From Methanobacteriota archaeon (GTDB lineage: Archaea; Thermoplasmatota; Thermoplasmata; Methanomassiliicoccales; UBA472), in NCBI GenBank assembly GCA_012729095.1, contig JAAYDU010000007.1, positions 1-36,730 of the forward strand: DNA of 36,730 bases, in the 5' to 3' direction. Of the stretch, positions 17,309 to 25,567 are shown in pieces. The notes beneath the pieces were generated by a model that was not told the origin of the DNA, made no database searches, and worked only from the letters and a program-made list of their open reading frames with translations. Position 1 is the stretch's first letter. Each line of letters starts with the position of its first letter. The translations under genes and the position numbers were made by a program.

Positions 17309-17344
17309 GATAAAATAGAATCGGTCGTGCAATGGTTTTTTATC
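17309..17344. promoter_or_regulatory. Back-to-back TATA boxes of purM (-) and rlmE (+)
   Basis: Minus strand CTATTTTATC (17309-17318) serves purM. Plus strand TTTTTTATCC (17335-17344) lies 25 nt before the rlmE ATG at 17369 and implies a leaderless transcript. Confidence 0.55.
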
Positions 17345-17368
17345 CTGCGAGGGCTTGGACGAATCGAC

Positions 17369-17992
17369 ATGTCCAAGAACTGGATGCAGGAGCGGAGGCG
17401 CGACTACTACTATCGAAAGGCCAAGCAGCTGGACTACCGCAGCCGGGCCTCGTTCAAGCTTATCCAGATCAATGACCGCTTCAACCTCTTCGAACCGGGC
17501 ATGGCCGTCGTTGACCTGGGCGCGGCACCGGGCGGCTGGCTGCAGGTGGCCGCGGAGCGCGTGGGCCCCAAAGGTATCGTGGTGGGCGTGGACCTGCAAC
17601 CCATAGAGCCCCTGGAGGGAGTGCGAACGATAAAGGGGGACATACGAAGGGAGGAGGTGCGCGAGGAGCTCCTGGCCATGACCGGTGGAAAGGTCGATAT
17701 CGTCCTTTCGGACATGTCGCCCAACATATCCGGCAGCTACTCCATGGACCACGCCCGCTCCATAGAGCTGTGCGAGATGGCGCTGTCATTCGCGCTGTCC
17801 ACCCTGTCCCGCGGCGGCAAGCTGGTCTTCAAGATGTTCGAGGGGGACATGAGCCGCGACCTGGTGGACGAGGTTCAGAAGCACTTCGCCTCGGTGAAAA
17901 GATATTCCCCGCAGGCTTCCCGCTCCAGCAGTTCCGAGGTCTATGTCGTGGCCAAGGGCTTCGGCAAGGTTCCAAAGGGCCAGAGCGGCTAA
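17369..17992 (+). CDS. rlmE: Ribosomal RNA 2'-O-methyltransferase RlmE/FtsJ
   Basis: 207 aa. SAM-dependent methylation of a ribose 2'-OH in large-subunit rRNA. The K-D-K-E catalytic tetrad is visible: K30 (RASFKL), D115 (VLSDMSPN), K155 (LVFKMFEG) and E190 (SSSEVYVV). The SAM loop is DLGAAPGGWLQV. The start MSKNWMQERRR at 17369 was chosen over an in-frame upstream ATG at 17327 because the family begins with this SKxW motif and the TATA box is 25 nt before it. Followed at once by a T-run that doubles as the TATA region of the next small gene. Confidence 0.95.
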   Translation: MSKNWMQERRRDYYYRKAKQLDYRSRASFKLIQINDRFNLFEPGMAVVDLGAAPGGWLQVAAERVGPKGIVVGVDLQPIEPLEGVRTIKGDIRREEVREELLAMTGGKVDIVLSDMSPNISGSYSMDHARSIELCEMALSFALSTLSRGGKLVFKMFEGDMSRDLVDEVQKHFASVKRYSPQASRSSSSEVYVVAKGFGKVPKGQSG

Positions 17993-18002
17993 GTTTTTTA
18001 TT
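17993..18002 (+). promoter_or_regulatory. TATA-like T-rich box before the small gene at 18026
   Basis: GTTTTTTATT directly follows the rlmE stop. It is about 25 nt before the ATG at 18026 and could serve both as T-tract terminator of rlmE and as TATA box. Confidence 0.45.
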
Positions 18003-18025
18003 CCGACATGGTCATGGCAGGGGCG

Positions 18026-18268
18026 ATGCTGACATACATAACCATAATGTTCAGTTCCGACGGGGGCCGCCCCTCCGACATATTCAACGCCCTGCACAAC
18101 ATGGGGTTCGAGCCGACCACGGGCAACTACGATGGAGTGTTCAAGTGGGACAAGAGGGCCACCCTGGATGACGCCATATACCTGGCAGACCGCGTTCACA
18201 TAACTCTGAACGGCACCGGGGCCATTTTCAAACTGGAGACCGTGGCCGAGGCCAACGATACGTGCTGA
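18026..18268 (+). CDS. Small uncharacterised protein (80 aa)
   Basis: Three ATGs are in frame (18008, 18014, 18026). The last begins MLTYITIMFSSDGGRPSDIF and lies the expected distance from the TATA box for leaderless initiation. The protein looks compact alpha/beta: a first strand YITIMFSS, helix PSDIFNALHNMGF, the segment GVFKWDKRATLDDAIYLADRVH, and a final strand GAIFKLETV. No cysteine cluster or membrane segment. It is followed closely by the FAH-family gene, with a possible 4-7 nt overlap if that gene uses GTG. Family not recognised. Confidence 0.65.
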   Translation: MLTYITIMFSSDGGRPSDIFNALHNMGFEPTTGNYDGVFKWDKRATLDDAIYLADRVHITLNGTGAIFKLETVAEANDTC

Positions 18269-18270
18269 TC

Positions 18271-18894
18271 ATGCGCTGCGGCAAGATCGTCTGCGTCGGC
18301 CAGAACTACCGGGAGCACATAAGGGAGATGAGGTCGGAAGAACCGGCCGAGCCGGTCCTGTTCCTGAAGCCTTCCACCTCGCTTATCGGTGATGGCGAGG
18401 AGATAATCATCCCCGAGGGCATCGGGATGGTGCACCACGAGGTGGAGCTGGCACTGATCATCGGAAAGGGCGGGAAGGGCATATCCGAAGCCGACGCGCT
18501 GTCCCACGTCTCCCACGTGGCAGTTTTCAATGACGTCACCGCCCGCGACGTTCAGACGGAGGCCCGCAAGGCCGGCCTGCCCTGGGCCCTTGCCAAGGGC
18601 ATGGACACCTTCGCCCCCTTGGGCGAGAGGGTCCCGTTGGACCGGGTGCCGGACCTGCGCTCCCTGGACCTGGAGATGCGGGTGAACGGCGCGCTCCGGC
18701 AGAAGGGGAACACCGCCCAAATGATATTTTCTCCCCAGAGGCTGATATCCTACATCTCCCGGTTCATGACCCTGGAGGAGGGGGACGTGATCGCCACAGG
18801 AACGCCCAGCGGGGTCGGGCCTCTTGGGCCGGGGGACGTGGCGGAGGCGACCGTGCATGGCGTGGGAACGCTGCGCAACCCGGTGCGGCGCTAG
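18271..18894 (+). CDS. Fumarylacetoacetate hydrolase (FAH) family protein
   Basis: 207 aa, the short FAH-fold form. It starts MRCGKIVCVGQNYREH and carries the metal-binding HHEVELAL motif, FNDVTARDVQ, a KGMDTF substrate loop and a C-terminal GDVIATGTPSGVG. Short members of the family act on acylpyruvates or oxaloacetate (hydrolase, decarboxylase or tautomerase); the substrate cannot be set here. The start could also be GTG at 18262, overlapping the upstream stop. Its TAG stop shares CTAG with the convergent helicase gene. Confidence 0.9.
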   Translation: MRCGKIVCVGQNYREHIREMRSEEPAEPVLFLKPSTSLIGDGEEIIIPEGIGMVHHEVELALIIGKGGKGISEADALSHVSHVAVFNDVTARDVQTEARKAGLPWALAKGMDTFAPLGERVPLDRVPDLRSLDLEMRVNGALRQKGNTAQMIFSPQRLISYISRFMTLEEGDVIATGTPSGVGPLGPGDVAEATVHGVGTLRNPVRR

Positions 18895-21632
18895 TCCCAG
18901 AAACGCTTGGTGCGGGCGTAGGTGACCTCCGCGCTAAGTATGTCCCGCAGGAGATCGTCCTCATTCTCGCTGAAGCTGGATAGTATGCGCGCGGCGGTGT
19001 CCGCCCCTATGCCGCGTCCGGCGAAGGCCAGCATCGCCTTCCTTCCGTTGCCCTGCACCAGGGAAGCGTTCTTGAACAGCCGTCGCAGCTCCTTTTCCTC
19101 CTCTTCCTTAAGGTCCCTCTTCTTCACCAGGCGGATAATGTCACGGTTATAGCTGTTCAAGGCGGCTATCATCTGCCCGCCGCAGTTGTGGCAGACTATG
19201 AAACGGCCGGCCTCCTTGGCCTTGAGCCTCCACTGCGAACCGCAGTTCAGGCAGGACATGTGAAGGCTCTCCTCCTCCAGGCGCTTCTTCAAGGCCATGA
19301 GTATCGAGTGGTCGGCGCGCTGCGGCGTTATGAGCTCCTTCGATTGCGTGAGTCCGGCGCGGCCGATGGGAGAGAGGCCGCAGATAGTGATGTCCATCTC
19401 CCCCGACTCGATGGCCTGTATGACCTGCACGGTACGCCTGACGTCAAAGTCCTCCCACAGCACCTTGTCCACTGTCTCCTGCATCAGCGGCGAGCTCTCG
19501 TACGCCTCTACCAGGCGGGCGAAGCTCACGTTCCGGTAGTCGGCGTCCCTCTCCACGGCCCCGAACTTCTTCGCCACGAAGACAAAGCGCCAGCGCGTGT
19601 GGCTGGAGTTCTTCATGACCAGGCGTATCAGGCTCTCCACGGCCGAGGCGTTTATGGAGCGCAGGGTGTCCACTATGGTGGAGGGCGCCACGTCCCTGGG
19701 CAGGTCGATCATGACCCGGTAGGGGTCGGTGGTGACGGCAACGCTCTCCCCCAATCTGGCCGAGAGCAGCACGGACAGCATCTTGGATATCGTTTCGTTC
19801 ACCTTGCTGCCGAAGCACATGTTGAGTATGGCCAGCCGCTTCCCCATTTCCAACGTGATGCGCTGGTCCGTGGGCATGGGGAACTTTTCCCGGTGCCCGT
19901 CCAGATAATCGTCCAGGGCCTTGTACGTCGTGCTGTCGCCATGATAGGCCGCGCGGTCGTAACCCCGGCGCATGCGCCCCACCTCCTGCGCCACCTCGAA
20001 CGGGACCGGAATGTCCTCGCCCACCCAGGAAGGTATGGAGCCTATCTCCTTGACCTGTTCGACAAGCAGCTCCTCGTCCATGATCTCCACTATGCGCCAG
20101 GAACGGCCGCGGGTGATGAAGGTGGCGAAAGGTTCCGCGAACGAGATGACAAAGCTCTCGTCCAGGGTGCCCACTATCTTGCGGGAGCCTATGTCCCTGA
20201 TCCGGTAGGTGCGCTCGTCCGGGATCATGGATATGTTATCGTAGAAGTACTTGCGGCCGCGCCCGGAGCGCTTGTACTCCTCGCCGTTAATGTAGACCAG
20301 CCCGATCTCCGCGATCTGCCTGAGCACCGTATCGAACTTCGCCCGGCTCAGCTCCCTGAAGGGATAGGAACGACGGACGATGGCGTAGGCCCTCTCAACA
20401 AGCACCGGCCCGGCGGAGGCCATGGCCACAAGCTGGTTGGCTAGGACGGTCAAAGGGTCCTGTCGGACCATCAGCGGTTCGTACCTCTCGGCCATGGCCA
20501 TGCGGGTGACCACCAGGCTCTCGGCTATCTCGTCCGGGGTGGAGGCGATGATCGCGCCCTCCGACCTCCTGCCGATCTTGTGCCCGGCCCGGCCCATGCG
20601 CTGCACAAGTCGGGACACCTGGCGCGGGGAGTTGTACTGGATGGCGAAATCGGACGAGCCGATGTCTATGCCCAGTTCCAGGGACGACGTGCATATAAGC
20701 CCCTTCAGGCGCTCGCTCTTGAAGTCATCCTCCATCTCCACCCGGGTCTCCTTGCTCAGCGAGCCGTGGTGGACGCCAACGTTGAAACTCTCGTCCCAGA
20801 TGTGATAACGGGCGGCCAGCGCCTCGGCTGTGTCCCTGGTGTTCACGAACAGCAACGTGGAGCTGTGCCTCTCGATGAGGTCCTTGGCCATTCTCATGCA
20901 GGCGATGAGCTGCGGCTCGCTCTGCAACGTCCCCGCCAGGTCCTTGTCCTGATCCACTATCTCTGGGCATCGTACCCCTATGAGCATCTCCTTGGTGACC
21001 TTGGCCCGGACTATGCGCACCTTCCTGCCGACGCCGCCAAGGTAGTTGGCCACCTCCTGGTGGGAGCCGACGGTGGCCGAGAGGCCTATGCGCTGGAACT
21101 CCCCCGCCATTTCCACCACCCTCTCCAAAGCCACGGCCAGCTGGGCTCCCCTCTCATCGTTGGCCAGCTCGTGTATCTCGTCCACCACCACGTAGCGAAC
21201 GTTGGAGAGGTGCGCCCTCAGGTTCTTCCCGGTGAACATGATCTGCAGGGTCTCCGGCGTGGTGATCAGAACGTCCGGAGCGAACTTGGACTGTCTCTGC
21301 CGCTCGGACTGCGAGGTGTCGCCGTGGCGCACCGCCACCCTCAGGTCCAGGGCCTCGCCGAACTCCTCCAATCGCTTGAGCATGTCCCTGTTGAGCGCTC
21401 GGAGAGGGGTTATGTACAGCAGCCTTACCCCCTTCCCAGGGGTGTTGATCAGGTGATGCAGCAGTGGCAGCATGGCCGCCTCCGTCTTGCCTATGCCGGT
21501 CGGCGCTACGAGAAGCACGTTCTCCCCGGCCAGCACCGGAGGTATAGCCTCGCTCTGAGCCCCGGTCGGCTCATTGATGTCCTTGTCCTCCATCACCTTG
21601 CGGATGCGAGGGTCCAGCAGTTCGAATACCAT
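18891..21632 (-). CDS. lhr: Lhr-type DEAD/DEAH-box helicase
   Basis: 913 aa. A superfamily 2 helicase core: Q-like PTGAQSEAIP, motif I APTGIGKTE (about residues 43-52), TPLRAL, motif II VVDEIHEL, motif III SATVG, then the second RecA domain with FVNTRDTAE and RMGRAGHK. A large Lhr middle region follows, then a C-terminal zinc ribbon CLNCGSQW...CHNCGGQM and a helical tail resembling helix-hairpin-helix (AFAGRGIGADTAARIL). Lhr proteins unwind DNA/RNA hybrids and are linked to repair. ATG at 21632, 11 nt after the ClC stop, so probably co-transcribed with it. Confidence 0.93.
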   Translation of the reverse strand: MVFELLDPRIRKVMEDKDINEPTGAQSEAIPPVLAGENVLLVAPTGIGKTEAAMLPLLHHLINTPGKGVRLLYITPLRALNRDMLKRLEEFGEALDLRVAVRHGDTSQSERQRQSKFAPDVLITTPETLQIMFTGKNLRAHLSNVRYVVVDEIHELANDERGAQLAVALERVVEMAGEFQRIGLSATVGSHQEVANYLGGVGRKVRIVRAKVTKEMLIGVRCPEIVDQDKDLAGTLQSEPQLIACMRMAKDLIERHSSTLLFVNTRDTAEALAARYHIWDESFNVGVHHGSLSKETRVEMEDDFKSERLKGLICTSSLELGIDIGSSDFAIQYNSPRQVSRLVQRMGRAGHKIGRRSEGAIIASTPDEIAESLVVTRMAMAERYEPLMVRQDPLTVLANQLVAMASAGPVLVERAYAIVRRSYPFRELSRAKFDTVLRQIAEIGLVYINGEEYKRSGRGRKYFYDNISMIPDERTYRIRDIGSRKIVGTLDESFVISFAEPFATFITRGRSWRIVEIMDEELLVEQVKEIGSIPSWVGEDIPVPFEVAQEVGRMRRGYDRAAYHGDSTTYKALDDYLDGHREKFPMPTDQRITLEMGKRLAILNMCFGSKVNETISKMLSVLLSARLGESVAVTTDPYRVMIDLPRDVAPSTIVDTLRSINASAVESLIRLVMKNSSHTRWRFVFVAKKFGAVERDADYRNVSFARLVEAYESSPLMQETVDKVLWEDFDVRRTVQVIQAIESGEMDITICGLSPIGRAGLTQSKELITPQRADHSILMALKKRLEEESLHMSCLNCGSQWRLKAKEAGRFIVCHNCGGQMIAALNSYNRDIIRLVKKRDLKEEEEKELRRLFKNASLVQGNGRKAMLAFAGRGIGADTAARILSSFSENEDDLLRDILSAEVTYARTKRFWD

Positions 21633-21643
21633 GTCCTTACCGT

Positions 21644-23356
21644 TCAGTATAGCCGATGTTCCTCATCTCTGTGCTCAAGGTACTCCATGAGGTCTATCCG
21701 GGTCAGAACGCCCAGCAATATCTCGCCATCGTGCCCGACCACCAGCATGCGGGATATCTGCTTGGAGTTCATGTCCTCGAATGCCTGGTAGGCCGAGGTT
21801 CCGGCCTTCACCCTCTCGAAGTGCCTGACCAGTAGCGATCCCACGGCCGCCTCGGGATCGGCGTGACCCTCAAGCTGCTCCCTGAGCACCACTCCAAGCA
21901 CCCTACCTCCCGCGTCGACCACCGGATAAAGATAATGCGGTTCGGCGTCAATACCCTTGCGCGCGTCCGCCACGCTCATCCCGTAGGACAGGGTTATCGG
22001 GTCACCTCTCATCACCTTTTCCACCGGGACCCCGTCCAATGCCGCGGGGTCGTACAGGAAGGGGCGCCTGGCGACCTGGTTCCTGAACAGCGTCTGGTCC
22101 CCGGTGACCATGTAGGCGACCACGGAGGCCAGCATCACCGGGATCAGCACCGTGTACCCTCCGACCACCTCGGCCATGAGCACCGAGGCGGCGATGGGGG
22201 TCTTGGAAACGCCAGACATCATGGCCCCCATGCCGGCGATGGCGAAAAGGGGGAGGGGGGAAAGGCCCAGCAAGGAGGCGAAGGCCGTTCCCAGCGCCCC
22301 GCCCATCATCAGCGAGGGAAAGAAGACCCCCCCGCTGCCGCCGCTTCCGACGGTGAAGCAGGTGGCGATCATTTTCGCCAGGAACAGGACGATCAGGAAC
22401 CAGATGGAGGTTATCGACCCATCGATGAGCATGGCGATCTCGTTCTCCGCCAGTCCCAGGACCTCCGGGACGAAGAGGCCGAGGCATCCGACCAGCAGCC
22501 CTCCGTACATGATCTTGGTGGCCACGGGAAGCTTGCTGCGCGCCGTCAGCCGCTCCGTGGCCCGCATGGTCACTATGAACAGGCGGCCGGCCAGGCCGAT
22601 CGCTGCTCCCAGCAGGACGATGGCCAGGACTATCAGGAGGTTCAGGTCCATGACCATATCGGGCGCCTTGAAAAGAGGCTCGTAACCGTTGAAGGACACG
22701 AACACAAGGTAGGAGACCACGCTTGCTATCATGGATGGTATGGCCGCTCCAGGCTCCAGGTCGTTCTTGTAGGGCACCTCTATGGCGTATATCGCCGCTC
22801 CCAGGGGCGCCCGGAAGACCGCGGACAGGCCGGCCGCCGCCCCCGCGATGGCGAAGGTGCGAAGGTCCCCCTTCCTGAGCTTAAGCTTCCCGCCGAAGAA
22901 GGAGGCAACCGCCGCTCCGATATGCATGATCGGGCCCTCGCGCCCCCCGCTTCCGCCCGTGCCTATGGTCAGGGCGGAGGTGACGATCTTGAAGATCCCC
23001 GAACGGGGCGATACCGAACCTCCACGGTGGTGTATGGCCTCGATGACGTGTCCGGTACCACCCCCGCCCGATTCCGGGGAGAGCTTGGATATGATCAGGC
23101 CGGCCAGCAATCCTCCCGCGGCCGGCAGGAACAGGCGGACGTACCAGGGCATTCCCGCCGCTTCATAGGAGGTGTGCCATATCCCCATCAGCAGCCACTG
23201 GAACGCCATTGCCCCCAGGCCGGAGAATATGCCGATCATCAGGGACAGCGGTATCCACCTCTTCAGGTATTCCCTGAAGTCCTCTGTTACCAATCCGTGG
23301 TATCCCCGAAGTATGTACTGGGCGGCGCGAAGCGCCGCGGGCTCGTCCTGGTTCAT
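21644..23356 (-). CDS. ClC-family chloride channel/antiporter with C-terminal CBS pair
   Basis: 570 aa. Many TM helices span residues ~35-430. The central GGREGPIMHIG carries the gating glutamate of the GREGP motif, and GGVFFPSLMMGGALG matches the GxFxP motif. The first anion-site loop reads GTGHVIEA rather than GSGIP, as in a divergent ClC subgroup. Residues ~445-565 form two CBS domains (MRGDPITLSYGMSV; QISRMLVVGHDGEILLGVL), which usually bind adenosine nucleotides and regulate gating. ATG at 23356 with GGTG just upstream and a TATA-like CATTTATTT on the minus strand near 23380-23390. Confidence 0.92.
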   Translation of the reverse strand: MNQDEPAALRAAQYILRGYHGLVTEDFREYLKRWIPLSLMIGIFSGLGAMAFQWLLMGIWHTSYEAAGMPWYVRLFLPAAGGLLAGLIISKLSPESGGGGTGHVIEAIHHRGGSVSPRSGIFKIVTSALTIGTGGSGGREGPIMHIGAAVASFFGGKLKLRKGDLRTFAIAGAAAGLSAVFRAPLGAAIYAIEVPYKNDLEPGAAIPSMIASVVSYLVFVSFNGYEPLFKAPDMVMDLNLLIVLAIVLLGAAIGLAGRLFIVTMRATERLTARSKLPVATKIMYGGLLVGCLGLFVPEVLGLAENEIAMLIDGSITSIWFLIVLFLAKMIATCFTVGSGGSGGVFFPSLMMGGALGTAFASLLGLSPLPLFAIAGMGAMMSGVSKTPIAASVLMAEVVGGYTVLIPVMLASVVAYMVTGDQTLFRNQVARRPFLYDPAALDGVPVEKVMRGDPITLSYGMSVADARKGIDAEPHYLYPVVDAGGRVLGVVLREQLEGHADPEAAVGSLLVRHFERVKAGTSAYQAFEDMNSKQISRMLVVGHDGEILLGVLTRIDLMEYLEHRDEEHRLY

Positions 23357-23419
23357 GCGGCACCTAGCCTGGCGGCATCGAAATAAATGAGAAACGGGGA
23401 AGGGATTTGTTCAAAACGT

Positions 23420-24604
23420 TCACTGCTTCGCCGGTTCTGCCGGGGCCTCTGGCTCGGTGACCATGGCTAGCATCTCAGAGACATCCATGACCTTGATCTT
23501 GGCCCCGATCTTCTTGGCCGCCTGCTGCATGTTCAGCACGCAGAACGGGCAGGTGGTGGCCAGTATATCGGCCCCGGTTTCCATGGCCTCCTTGACCCTC
23601 TCGACGCCGATGGCTGTGGCCATATCGTTGTACTGGCTCTTGTACCCGCCGCCAGCGCCGCAGCACCTGGAGTTCTCGCGTATGTTCTTCATCTCCACGA
23701 ACTCCACGCCCGGAATGGCCTTTATGACCTCGCGCGGCTCGTCGTAGACCTTGGCGTGCCGGCCCAGGTGGCACGGGTCGTGATAGGTGACCTTGGCCTT
23801 GAGCTCCTTGGTGAACTTCACCTTTCTGCTCTTGATCAGGTTGTTCGCGTATTGTGCGAAGTGGAGCACCTCGAACGTCGGGTGGGCATAGTACTTGCCG
23901 AAATCGTGCAGGATGGTCTTGTAGCAGCCCGCGCACGCGGTGACCATGGCCTTGGCCCCCATATGCTCCACGGTGGTTATGTTGTGCTCCGCGAATCTGT
24001 ACGTGAGGCCGGTCTGCCCCGTCCTGAGGGCGGGGGAGGTGCAGCACCACTCGTCACCCTCCATGATATTGGTGGAGACGCCGCAGCGGTTCAGGAACAG
24101 GACGCTGTCCCTGGCCAATCTCTGCGTGCGGTAGGATGCGGTACATCCGGCGAAGAACACCACGTCAGGGTTATCGGCCTTGGGGACGTCAGGATACCAG
24201 GCTCCCCTTTTGTCCCTGGGCTCACCGTACGGATTGCTGCCCGCCTCGAGGCGTTCCCTGATCTTAACGTGGGCGGGCATGGGGCCATGCCCGTTCTCGA
24301 TGCACCATTCCCTGACCTTCTCCCAGAATTCTGCGAAATCGATGCCCACGTGGCAAACAGTGGAGCACGCTGCGCACGTTGTGCACATGAACAGGGCGTC
24401 CACGAACTCATCGTCGATCTCGACCTTTCGGCCCAGCAACTTGTCCAAGGCGGTGCGCTTGCCCAGCTGGGAGATGTAGAACACCTTTCCCCTGGGGGTG
24501 ACGGACTCCCAAGGCGTCTGCTTCCACGTCTCGCAGACGTGAATGCAATATCCGCATTGAAGACAAGCTTGAACCTCTCTGTCGATGTTCGGTAATTTGA
24601 CCAT
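23420..24604 (-). CDS. HdrD-like iron-sulfur protein (two [4Fe-4S] ferredoxin motifs + two CCG domains)
   Basis: 394 aa. Two CxxCxxCxxxC motifs at C14-C24 and C74-C84. Two complete CCG signatures follow: C154-x32-CC(187,188)-x35-C224-x2-C227, and C278-x35-CC(314,315)-x36-C352-x2-C355. This is the pattern that in HdrD/HdrB holds the noncubane cluster that reduces heterodisulfides. No HdrE-like cytochrome is adjacent and there is no TM segment, so it looks soluble. Related proteins serve in methanogen HdrDE, in lactate/glycolate oxidases and other CCG enzymes, so the substrate is not fixed. ATG at 24604 (MVKLPNIDRE) was chosen over the longer frame because GAGGT is 7 nt upstream and a TATA box lies farther back. 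Confidence 0.85.
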   Translation of the reverse strand: MVKLPNIDREVQACLQCGYCIHVCETWKQTPWESVTPRGKVFYISQLGKRTALDKLLGRKVEIDDEFVDALFMCTTCAACSTVCHVGIDFAEFWEKVREWCIENGHGPMPAHVKIRERLEAGSNPYGEPRDKRGAWYPDVPKADNPDVVFFAGCTASYRTQRLARDSVLFLNRCGVSTNIMEGDEWCCTSPALRTGQTGLTYRFAEHNITTVEHMGAKAMVTACAGCYKTILHDFGKYYAHPTFEVLHFAQYANNLIKSRKVKFTKELKAKVTYHDPCHLGRHAKVYDEPREVIKAIPGVEFVEMKNIRENSRCCGAGGGYKSQYNDMATAIGVERVKEAMETGADILATTCPFCVLNMQQAAKKIGAKIKVMDVSEMLAMVTEPEAPAEPAKQ

Positions 24605-24684
24605 TGCGATACCTCTAAGCCCCAGTGAGGAGGGTGGGCGAGTCCCAACCCCGTTTAGATTGTGCAGTATGCATGTCGGACGGG

Positions 24685-24694
24685 TATTAAAGTT
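24685..24694 (-). promoter_or_regulatory. TATA box of the HdrD-like gene
   Basis: Minus strand ACTTTAATAC predicts a start near 24660 and a ~55-nt leader containing the GAGGT ribosome site. Confidence 0.5.
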
Positions 24695-24775
24695 TTTTTC
24701 AGCCCTTCCATCGAGATGGCCAACCCCGGTCACGGCAAAAAATACTTCCAACTCCATTATAAACCGTCATCGGGG

Positions 24776-25288
24776 TCATCCCTCCAATATCGGCGAGTAT
24801 CCATACCAGGCTCCCTGGTCGCGCAGCATGCGCATGCTGTCCTCAAGGAGCTTGCGATGGCCCTCCTCGATATCGGCCAGGCTCTCCAAGAGCTTCCTTG
24901 TTCCCGGCTCCTCCACGATCAGAGCGGCGCCCCGGTACATTTTTGAGGAAGATATCTCCACCTGTATCCCGACCTCCAACGCCTTTATCTCGTCCTCCAG
25001 GGTCATGCACCTGTCTGGAGGGAAGGGGAAAGCGTTCTCGGGAACGATGCCCAGCAACGTTCGGGCAGGGGCCACGCTGCCCGGTTCCACGTCAGGGGCC
25101 ATGCGGCGCATTTCCCGCTCCACCTGCTCCCTGTGCGTTTCCTCGTCCCTTCCCAAACCCCTCAGCAGGGCGGCGCCGTTCTCGTCGCTCACGCACTCGC
25201 TGAAACGGCGATAGAACTCGATACCGAACTTCTCCACGCTCAGCGCGGAACTCAAGATCGACAGCTCAAGACTGCCAGGATCGCTCAT
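24776..25288 (-). CDS. Rubrerythrin/ferritin-like di-iron protein
   Basis: 170 aa, a four-helix-bundle ferritin-like protein. Two ExxH pairs are visible: E49-x2-H52 (DEETHRE) and E141-x2-H144 (EEGHRK). Helix glutamates at about E19 (SVEKFGIEFY) and E105/E111 (ALEVGIQVEI) complete the usual di-iron ligand set. No C-terminal rubredoxin CxxC domain, so it is an erythrin-type protein; family members handle peroxide or iron. ATG at 25288 with a TATA-like GTTTTTTAGC on the minus strand at 25322-25331. It lies upstream of the HdrD-like gene on the same strand, but that gene has its own promoter. Confidence 0.82.
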   Translation of the reverse strand: MSDPGSLELSILSSALSVEKFGIEFYRRFSECVSDENGAALLRGLGRDEETHREQVEREMRRMAPDVEPGSVAPARTLLGIVPENAFPFPPDRCMTLEDEIKALEVGIQVEISSSKMYRGAALIVEEPGTRKLLESLADIEEGHRKLLEDSMRMLRDQGAWYGYSPILEG

Positions 25289-25321
25289 GGTACATGCACC
25301 GTCACATAGACGGAGCTTCTC

Positions 25322-25331
25322 GCTAAAAAAC
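25322..25331 (-). promoter_or_regulatory. TATA-like box of the rubrerythrin-like gene
   Basis: Minus strand GTTTTTTAGC predicts a start near 25303, about 15 nt before the ATG at 25288. Confidence 0.4.
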
Positions 25332-25444
25332 TATCTCACTATCTGAGCCGACCACTGGAAACCAGGGAGGGCGCTCGTGACCGTTGAGTAACAGGCGGGA
25401 GATCAAACCATCACTTGGAAAATTTCCGTTGTTGTCGCTCAGAT

Positions 25445-25497
25445 ATCTTTAATACGGGAATCGATTGTGCGGCCATTCTAGGCAGGTCTTAAAAACG
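25445..25497 (+). promoter_or_regulatory. Candidate promoters of the Ehr/hyf operon
   Basis: ATCTTTAATAC (25445-25455) is a good TATA match with a predicted start near 25475, giving a leader of about 90 nt. A second weaker box, TCTTAAAAAC (about 25487-25496), would start transcription near 25520, just before the mini-ORF at 25525. No other gene lies in this divergent 279-bp region. Confidence 0.5.
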
Positions 25498-25524
25498 TCA
25501 TCTTGCACGATCTCGCATCGAACT

Positions 25525-25563
25525 ATGGAAACGCGAATGGCAATATCGATCATGGAACGGTAG
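25525..25563 (+). other. 12-codon leader mini-ORF ahead of hyfB
   Basis: ATG at 25525 opens a 12-codon frame (METRMAISIMER) ending in TAG at 25561-25563, only 4 nt before the TTG start of hyfB. The short frame sits right after a TATA-like box. It may couple translation to hyfB or be chance; nothing confirms that it is translated. Confidence 0.25.
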
Positions 25564-25567
25564 GCCC

